Positions 56,926 through 64,000 of a DNA stretch of 64,000 bases are shown piece after piece. The notes under the pieces are model-generated. The model made no database searches. It saw nothing but the letters and a program-made list of their open reading frames with translations, and had not been told where the DNA came from. The DNA comes from Molossus alvarezi. Taxonomy: Eukaryota; Chordata; Mammalia; Chiroptera; Molossidae. Position 1 is the first letter of the stretch; each line of letters starts with the position of its first letter. The DNA lies in the NCBI GenBank assembly GCA_037176705.1, contig CM073889.1, positions 50,027,596 through 50,091,595 of the forward strand. The letters run 5' to 3'. The position numbers were made by a program, and so were the translations under genes.

Positions 56926-57629
56926 GTTTTATTTATATGTTACCTTTTCAATATATACTTAAAACTGGCACAAGGCATGGGTAAGCATAAATCATATTGG
57001 TGATTGCCAAAAGTTGCCCAGACATGATCAAATAAAAAATATCTACATAGTCTAATGAATAGCAGGCACCACAGCAGGACTTCAAAATGCAAGTAGATGG
57101 CTACATCCAGAGAATGCACACTTGCTTTAAATTTTTAGAAATTATTTTCAATTAAGTAACATTTTAAATATTCTGGTAGATACTAAGAATGATATATCAA
57201 ATACCCATGTGCCTGCCATACAGATTTTATAGCTGTTATCATTTTATTACATTAATTTTAAATATTTTAACAAGTACAATGTCATACATCCATTCTGTTC
57301 CCCTCTTAAAGATAACCATTGTCCTAAAATTGGTAAGTGATATTCCTACCCATTAAAACATTCTTTTATCTACATAGAGTTTTATGTGTTTTTCAAATTT
57401 TACGTACATTTGAAACATTCTCATTTTATTCATGTTGGTATGATCTGTTACTACTTATTTATGCCAAATGATTTTTTTGGGGACTGTTGATATACAGAGA
57501 AATTGACTAAAAATTATTTTTATTTGTTGTATATTGGGCACTTGTATGAGTATATTATATTGTAGTTAACCATTTACTTGTTTTGAAAACTTTTGGTTGT
57601 TTTATCTTATGTTTTTCTCTCTTGATCTT
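56926..57629. other. AT-rich intronic or intergenic DNA
   Basis: No gene is seen. Bases 57,240-57,470 look like a decayed retroelement fragment of uncertain family. Confidence 0.4.
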
Positions 57630-58350
57630 TTTTTATTGAATTTATTGGGGTGACACTGATTAATAAAACCATACCAATTTCAAGCATACAGCTCTATAAC
57701 ATATCATCTGCATACTGCATCGTATGCTCACTACCCAAAGTCAAGTCTCTTTCCACCAACACTATTTATCCCCACTTTGCCCTCTTCCACCTTTTCTTAT
57801 TCCCCTTTCCCTCTGGCAATCACCATACTGCTATTTGTGTCTGTTTTTAAATCCTTTCAGCTTTCTCATCTAGCACCCTAACCCCTCTCCCCTCTGAAAG
57901 CTATCATTCTGTTCTCAGTCCCTACAAGTCTGTTTCTATTTTGTTCATTAGATTTCTCATAGAAGTGAAATTATATGGTATTTGTCTTTCTTTGATTTTT
58001 GATTGTTTAAAATTTTTCACTCTTCACAACAATGATGCCGTGAAGGTAGTGGTGCATGTTAACTCTCACCAGTGATGACATTGGGAGTGGGACAGCCATA
58101 TTGTGTATCATATAAAACTTAAACTTTTGTTCAGCAGGCCACACATGATACATGACTTCAATTTTACTCTCCACAGTGGTTGAACTAGTATATCTTCCAT
58201 CAGTGGCATGTGCAATTAATTATTTCACCTCGGCTTTGCCAACACTTGGTGTTATGGTCTTAAATTTTTCCAGTCTGATGTATGTGAAATGTTATCTCAA
58301 AATGTCACTTTGAATTTCCTTGATTTTTAGTAAGTTTGAGATGCTTTAAT
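57630..58350 (-). repeat. Old L1 3' end, minus strand
   Basis: 'tttattgaatttattggggtgac' followed by 'cacagtggttgaactagta' and 'gccaacacttggtgttatgg' matches the 3' UTR and ORF2 end of older mammalian L1 in minus orientation. Diverged. Confidence 0.65.
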
Positions 58351-59149
58351 ATTGCTAATCATCTAGGATTTCACTTCTTGAATTGGCTTCAAAATATCCT
58401 TTTCTCCTAAGAAATCAAAGGTTGGGAGAAAACTGTTGGGTGCCATGACCTAAAGTGGAGAAATACACCTTTTCTAAATCCCTGAGCTCATTATCCTCAT
58501 GCCTCCCACATTCCTGCCTCTATCTTCCTTTCCCAAACCCAACTGGAAACCAGAAGATGCTCATTACCATGGTCTATAGAGGCCAGGGGGCAAAGGTGCC
58601 CATTTGCCACAGACCATAGGGGTTGTTTGTTTTTCAAGATATGCTGTGATGTGTAGAGACAAGGAGTGTAGACCTGGAGGGACAAATGGAGCAAATCCAT
58701 CCTAGAGGCAAGGGTGGAGACAACAAGATTAGTATGAGTCTATTGTGAGTCTATTGGAATAGATCAGGTGAGAGAATATGTTAGTTAGGATGGTGAAGGT
58801 GTTCAGTCCCGGATGTCTATGAAAGGGTTGGTCAGAATTTGCTGAAAGATTGGCCACAGAGTGTGAGAGGAGAAAAATCAAGGATGACTTTAAGGTCTGT
58901 AGGGTTTGGAGGCAGTTCACTCTCTTGGAGTTCTCTTATTTGCTCATTCTGTATATCAAGTAATTATTATCAGTAGACTTCCATCACCTTGCTCAGATTC
59001 ACTTATGAGAGATTCCTCTGTCTCTTTTTTTTGCATGGGGTTCGTTCCTATTTGATCCTAGAGATTTGAATGATTGTGTTTTCTTTATTTATTGGGATTT
59101 AAGAAGGCAGAAAAAGTAAACATGTAGGCACCTTAAAAATAAATTTAAA
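58351..59149. other. Unclassified DNA
   Basis: No repeat or coding homology is recognised. It was checked for the missing cystatin exon without success. Confidence 0.45.
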
Positions 59150-59413
59150 ATTTTTATATTATACTTTTTATTTATATTTCTTATTTATTTATTTTTGTTA
59201 CAAATGTTTCTCCTTTTCCCCCCACGGATTCCCCTCTCCTCTCCCTCCCCACCCTGTCTCCACCTTTGTTGTCCATGTCCATTGTACATATATACATCCA
59301 TATCAGTTCTGTGGTTAATCTCTCCCCCCCCCAACCCCTCTTCTGGGGATTATCAGTCTGTACCTCACTTGTAAATCCCTGGGACTACTCCATTCCTCAG
59401 ACTGTTATGTTTA

Positions 59414-62400
59414 TTATATTCCACAAATAAGTAAGATCATGTGATATTTGTCTTTCTCTGCTTGGCTTGTTTTGCTTAGGATAATACTTTCCATGTCCCT
59501 CCATGTTGTCTCAAAGGATAAGAGATCTTTCTTTCTTAGAGCTGCATAGTACTCCATGGTGTATATGTACCACTGCTTTTTTTTATCCATTCATCTACTG
59601 ATGGACATTTGGGCTGTTTCTAGATCTTAGATATTGTAAATAATGCTGTTATGAAAATGGGGGTACATATATTTATCTGATTGGTGTTTCAGGCTTCTTA
59701 GGGTATACTCCTAGAAGTGGGATCACTGGGTCAAATGGAAGTTCAGTTTTTAATTTTCTCAGGTAACACCATATTGTTTTCCATAGTGGCTGCACCAGTC
59801 TGCATTCCCACCAGCAGTGTATTAGAGTCCCCTTTTCTCCACACCCTTGCCAACACTTGTTGTTTGATGATTTGTTGATGGCAGGCATTCTGAGAGGTAT
59901 GAGGTGATACCTCATTGTTGTTTTAATTTGTATCTCTCTGATCATTAGTGATGTTGAGCATTTCTTCATATGTCTCTTAGCTACTTGTATGTCCTATTGG
60001 GACAGGTGTCTTTTAGTTCCTCTGCCCATTTTTTAATTGGGTTCTTTGTCTTCCTTTTGTGGAGTTGTATGAACACTCTCTATATATTGGAAATTAACCT
60101 CTTATTTGATATATCATTTGCAATGAGGCTTTTCCATACAGTGGGTTGCCTTTCCATTTTGATGATTGTATCTTTTGCTGTGCAGAAGCTTTTGAGTTTG
60201 ATGTAGTGCCATGTGTTCATTTTCTCCTTTGTTTCTGTTGCCTAAGGTTATGATTTATCAGTGAAAATTCTGCTGCATATGATGTCTGAAATTTTGTTGC
60301 CTACAGTTTCTTCTAGGATTTTTATGGATTCATGAGTCACATTTAAGTCTTTTATCCATTTTGAGTTTATTCTTATGTAGGGTGCAAGTTGATGGTCTAG
60401 TTCCATTTTTCTTCATGTAGCTGTCCAATTTTCCCAACACCATTTATAAAAGAGGCTGTCTTTACTCCACTGTATGTTCTTGCCACCTTTGTCAAATATT
60501 AATTGAGCATATTGCCTTGGGTCCATTTCTGTGTTCTCTGTTCTGTTCCACTGGTCTATATGTCTCTTCTTGTGCCAGTACCAGGCTGTTTTGATTACAG
60601 AGGCTTTGTAGAATAACCTAAAATCTGGTAATGTGGTCCCTTCAACTTTGTTCTTCTTTTTCAAGATTGCTGTGGCAATTTGAGGTCTTTTTTGGTTCCA
60701 TATGAACTTTTGAAGTATTTGTTCTATTTCTGTGAAGTATGTCATTGATATTTTGATGGGGATTGCATTGAATTTATAGATTTCTTTGAGTAGTATGGAC
60801 ATTTTAATGATGTTGATTCTTTGAATCCATGAACAAGGTATGTGCTTCCACTTTTTTATATCTTCCTCTATTTTTTTTTTCCAATGACTTTTACTTTTCT
60901 GCAAATAGGTCCTTCATTTTTTTGGTTAAGTTTATTCCTAGGTATCTTAATTTTTTGCTGCAATGATAAATGGGAATGATTTTTTACTTTTCATTTCTGT
61001 GAGTTCATCATTTGTGTATACGAATGTCATCAATTTCTTGTTAATTTGTATCCTGCTACTTTGCCAAATTCATTTATTAAGTCTAGTAAATTTTTGATGG
61101 TGTCTTTGAGATTTTCTATGTATAGTATCATGTCATCTGCAAATAATGACAGTTTCACTTTCTTCTTTCCAATTTGGATCCCATTTATTTTTTTCTCCTG
61201 TCGATTGCTGTGGCTAAGACTTCCAATACTATGTTAAATAAGAGTGGCGAAAGTGGGCATCCTTGCCTTGTTCCTGTTCTTAAGGGAAATGCTTTTAATT
61301 TTTTCCCATGAGTATGATGTTGGCTGTAGGTCTGTTATATATGACTTTTATTATGTTGAGATATGATTCCTCTATTCCCAGATTGCTGAGCGTTTTTATC
61401 AGAAATGGGTGCTGGATTTTGTTGAATGCTTTTTCAGCATCTATTGATATGATCATATGATTTTTACTCTTCATTTTGTGTATGTGGTTATCACATTTAT
61501 TGATTTGCCAATATTATACTAGCCTTGCATCCCTGGTATGATTCCCACTTGGTAATGGTGAATAATTTTTTGATGTATTACTGAATTTGATACATTGTTT
61601 TCTTTCTTTGTAGTGCCTTTTTCCGGTTTGCAATTAGAATTATGCTGGCCTCATAAAACGCGTTTGGAAGTCTTCCTTCTTCTTGAATTTTTTGAAATAG
61701 TTTGAGGAGAATGGGTATTAGTTCTTCTTTGAATGTTCAGTAGTATTCTTCGATGAAGCCGTCTGGGCCTGTGCTTTTGTTAGCTGGGAGATTCTTGATT
61801 ACATCTTCTAGTTCTTCTGTTGTTATTGGTCTGTTCACGTTTTCTATCTCTTTCCAGTTCAGTTTTGGGAGACTTTGTGTTTCTAGAAATTGATCCATTT
61901 CACTTAAATTGTCAAATTTGTTGCCATATAATTCTTCATATTATTTGTTAACAATTCTTTGTATTTCTGTGGTGTCAGTTACTATTTCTTCTCTTTCATT
62001 TCTGATTTTGTGTATTTGGGTTCTCTCTCTTTATTTCTTGGTGAGTCTACCTAAGGGTCCATCAATCATGTTTACCTTTTCAAACAACCAGCTCTTTGTT
62101 TCATTGACTCTTTGAATTGTTTTTTTTTGTTTGTTTGTTTTTTTGTCTTCATGTCATTTATTTCTGCTCTGATCTTCACTATTTCCTTCCTTTTACTTTC
62201 TCTAGGATTTTCTTTTTGTTTTCTTTCTAGTTCGTTAAGTTGTGAGGTTAGATATACTGTTAGAAATTTTTTCTTCCTTCTTGAGGTAGGCCTGTAGGGC
62301 TATGAACTTCCCTCTCAGAATTGCTTTCACTGCATCTCATAGATTTTGTGTTGTTGTGTGTTCATTTTCCTTGGTTTTTAATTTCTTCCTTTATTTCCAT

Positions 62401-63179
62401 GGTAACCCATTCATTGTTCAATAACTTGCTATTTAGCCTCCATGTTTTTAAATGTCTTTGCATGTTCTTGTTGCACCTGATCTCTAGTTGCATGCCATTG
62501 TGATCTGAGAAGATGCTTGATATGATTTCAATCTTCTTGAATTTGTAGAGACTTAGTTTGTGCCCTAACATGTCTATATTTGAGAATGTTTCATGTGCAC
62601 TTGAGAAGAATGTGAACTGTGCAGTTTTGTGGTATAATTCTCTGTAGATCTCTATGAAATCTATTTGATCTAGCACTTCATTTCGAGTTTGTGTTTCCTT
62701 GTTAATTTTTTGTTTAGAGGATCTATCCAGTGATGTCAGCGGTGTGTTGAAGTCCCCTGCTGTGATTGTATTGCTATCGATTTCTCCTTTGAAGTCTTCC
62801 AGATTTTTAATATATGTTGTTGAACCTATATTGGGTGCATATATGTTTATCAAGTTTATATCTTCCTGTTAGATAGATCATTTCAATATTATGTAGTGGC
62901 ATATTTTGTCCCTAGTTCTGGTCTTCATGTTGAAATCTATTTTATCAGATATGAGTATTGCTACTCCAGCTTTTTTTGTTTTCTGTTTGCTTGAAAGATA
63001 TTTTTCCATCCCTTCATGTTCAGCCTGTGTGAGTCTTTTGTTTTGAGGTTGGTCTCTTGCAAACAATATATATGTGAGTCATGCTGTCTTATCCACTCAG
63101 CTACTCTGTGTCTTTTTATGGGAGAGTTCAAACCATTAACATTTAAGGTGATAATTGATATGTACTTACTTATAGTCAT
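59414..63179 (-). pseudogene. L1-L ORF2
   Basis: Start at 63,177-63,179 with an intact N terminus (MTISKYISIITLNVNGLN) and the endonuclease motifs LQETN and 'GDFNTPLTSLDR' (62,362-62,853). The RT palm with the FADD box is near 61,130 on the minus strand. Thumb and C-terminal codons are at 60,413-60,904 and 59,673-59,969. The stop is at 59,414-59,416. It needs several frames to read. Confidence 0.85.
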
Positions 63180-63220
63180 TTTTCTTTAGTGTGGTTCTAT
63201 TTTTCTTCCTATTTCTTCTA

Positions 63221-64000
63221 CTAATTTCAGCAGTCCTTTTTGAATATCTTACAGTGGTGTTTTGGTATTAATATATTCCTTTACCCCTTTTCTATCTGGG
63301 GCACTCTTTATTTGAACTCCTATTTTGAATGATAGCCTCGAGGGATAGAGTAGTCTTGAATTCAGATCCTTGTTTTTCATGACCTTGATTACTTTATGCC
63401 ACATCCTTCTGTGTTTCTGTTGAGAAGTCAGCTGAGAGCCTTATGGTGTTTCCTTTGTAGGTAACCTGTAGCTTATGTCTTGTTCCCTTTAGTATTCTCT
63501 TTGTTCTTAATTTTTGGCATTTTAATTACTATGTGTCTAGGTGTGGGCCTGTTTCGGTTCTTCTTACTTGGGGCTCTGTGTGCTTATTAAACTTGAATGC
63601 CTTTTTCCTTCACCAAGTTAGGAAAGTTTTCTGTCATTATTTCTTCAAATATGTTCCCTAAACCTTGCCCATTTTCTTCCTCTTCGGGGACTCCTATGAT
63701 GCGAATGTTATTATGTTTCCATTTGTCCCACAGTTCTCTTAAGCTATCTTTCTGTTTTTTAATCATTTTTTTCTTTTGGTTTTCTGATTGGTAGTTTTTT
63801 TTTCTACCCTGTCTTCTAATTCAGTTATCCGGTCCTCAGCTTCCTCTACTCTGCTGTTTAGTCCTTCCAATGTGTTCTTCATTTCCACTTGGTTGGTTTT
63901 CAATGTTTCTATATCTTTATTCATGGTGCTGATTCCCTTACTCATGCTGCTGAGCTTCCTTAAGATCATGGCTCTGAACTCTATCTCTGATAATTTGCTT
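63221..64000 (-). pseudogene. L1-L ORF1 (partial at window edge)
   Basis: Coiled coil at 63,763-63,969 ('IETLKTNQVEMKNTLEGL') with the RRM and C-terminal domains below it. The usual stop codon is changed (aatttcag in place of aattacag near 63,225). The start lies beyond 64,000. Confidence 0.8.

Larger units (their letters stand above)
59150..64000 (-). mobile_element. L1-L, long minus-strand LINE-1 running off the window
   Basis: 3' end near 59,150-59,200 ('attttgttacaaatgtttctcc'). ORF2 spans 59,414-63,179 and ORF1 runs from about 63,221 past the right edge. It belongs to the same subfamily as L1-B, E and G. A small deletion in ORF2 near 61,590 removes part of the RT N-terminal region. Confidence 0.9.

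Noticed and set aside
55541..58600. Possible cystatin exon 3 candidates after AG sites at 55,574, 55,946 and 56,199
   Set aside because: Reading in phase 0 gave early stops or lacked the proline-tryptophan and two-cysteine pattern.
1..64000. Search for a multi-gene defence, toxin or metabolic system
   Set aside because: The window is mammalian and repeat-dominated. Apart from the cystatin exons, every long frame is retroelement-derived or composition-driven.

Overview
This window is vertebrate nuclear DNA, almost certainly from a bat. It has AT-rich mammalian LINE-1 (L1) sequence, an exon-intron gene with GT-AG splice sites, a degraded gammaretrovirus-like provirus, an ancient MER5A DNA transposon, and several tRNA-derived SINEs of the Ves type (head starting near 'gccctggccggt', 'catcgatgtgagaga'-like body), which are typical of Chiroptera. 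I see no bacterial, phage or organelle genes and no CRISPR array. Repeats of one age or another make up most of the 64 kb.

Layout. Positions 1-15,055 are a stack of nested L1 insertions. An old minus-strand copy (L1-A) carries a Ves SINE and a probable solo LTR. It was split by a near full-length minus-strand copy (L1-B, 2,554-10,978), which was itself split by a plus-strand 5'-truncated copy (L1-C, 5,779-8,350). The 5' UTR of L1-A also took a rearranged plus-strand L1 (L1-D, 11,639-14,702). Another long minus-strand copy (L1-E) fills 15,056-20,087. A minus-strand provirus with paired LTRs lies at 20,488-26,446, and a plus-strand HAL1 (ORF1-only L1 relative) at about 26,855-29,590. From 30,437 to 37,637 two L1s (L1-F with a 5' inversion, and full-length L1-G) occupy the same target site in an ancient LTR-like repeat. 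Positions 37,870-41,100 are mostly older or unique DNA with two SINEs, a GA-rich tract and a perfect match to the CTCF core consensus. From 41,100 to 49,150 an old L1 has taken four further insertions, including full-length L1-J with tandem promoter monomers.

The only convincing host gene is a type-2 cystatin on the plus strand. Exon 1 is 51,728-51,955 and exon 2 is 54,720-54,833, both phase 0. It resembles the rodent cystatin-13 / CRES subgroup of reproductive-tract cystatins. Its third exon was not found before the next L1 (L1-L, from about 59,150) runs off the window edge, so the gene is partial here.

No L1 in the window shows a complete intact ORF1 plus ORF2, and no retroviral frame is intact. 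The interest lies in how the insertions are stacked: target-site duplications (TSDs) order the events, two sites were hit twice, and several copies carry unusual promoters or junctions. I do not see a new multi-gene biological system here. All repeat-family names come from recognition by eye, without a database search.
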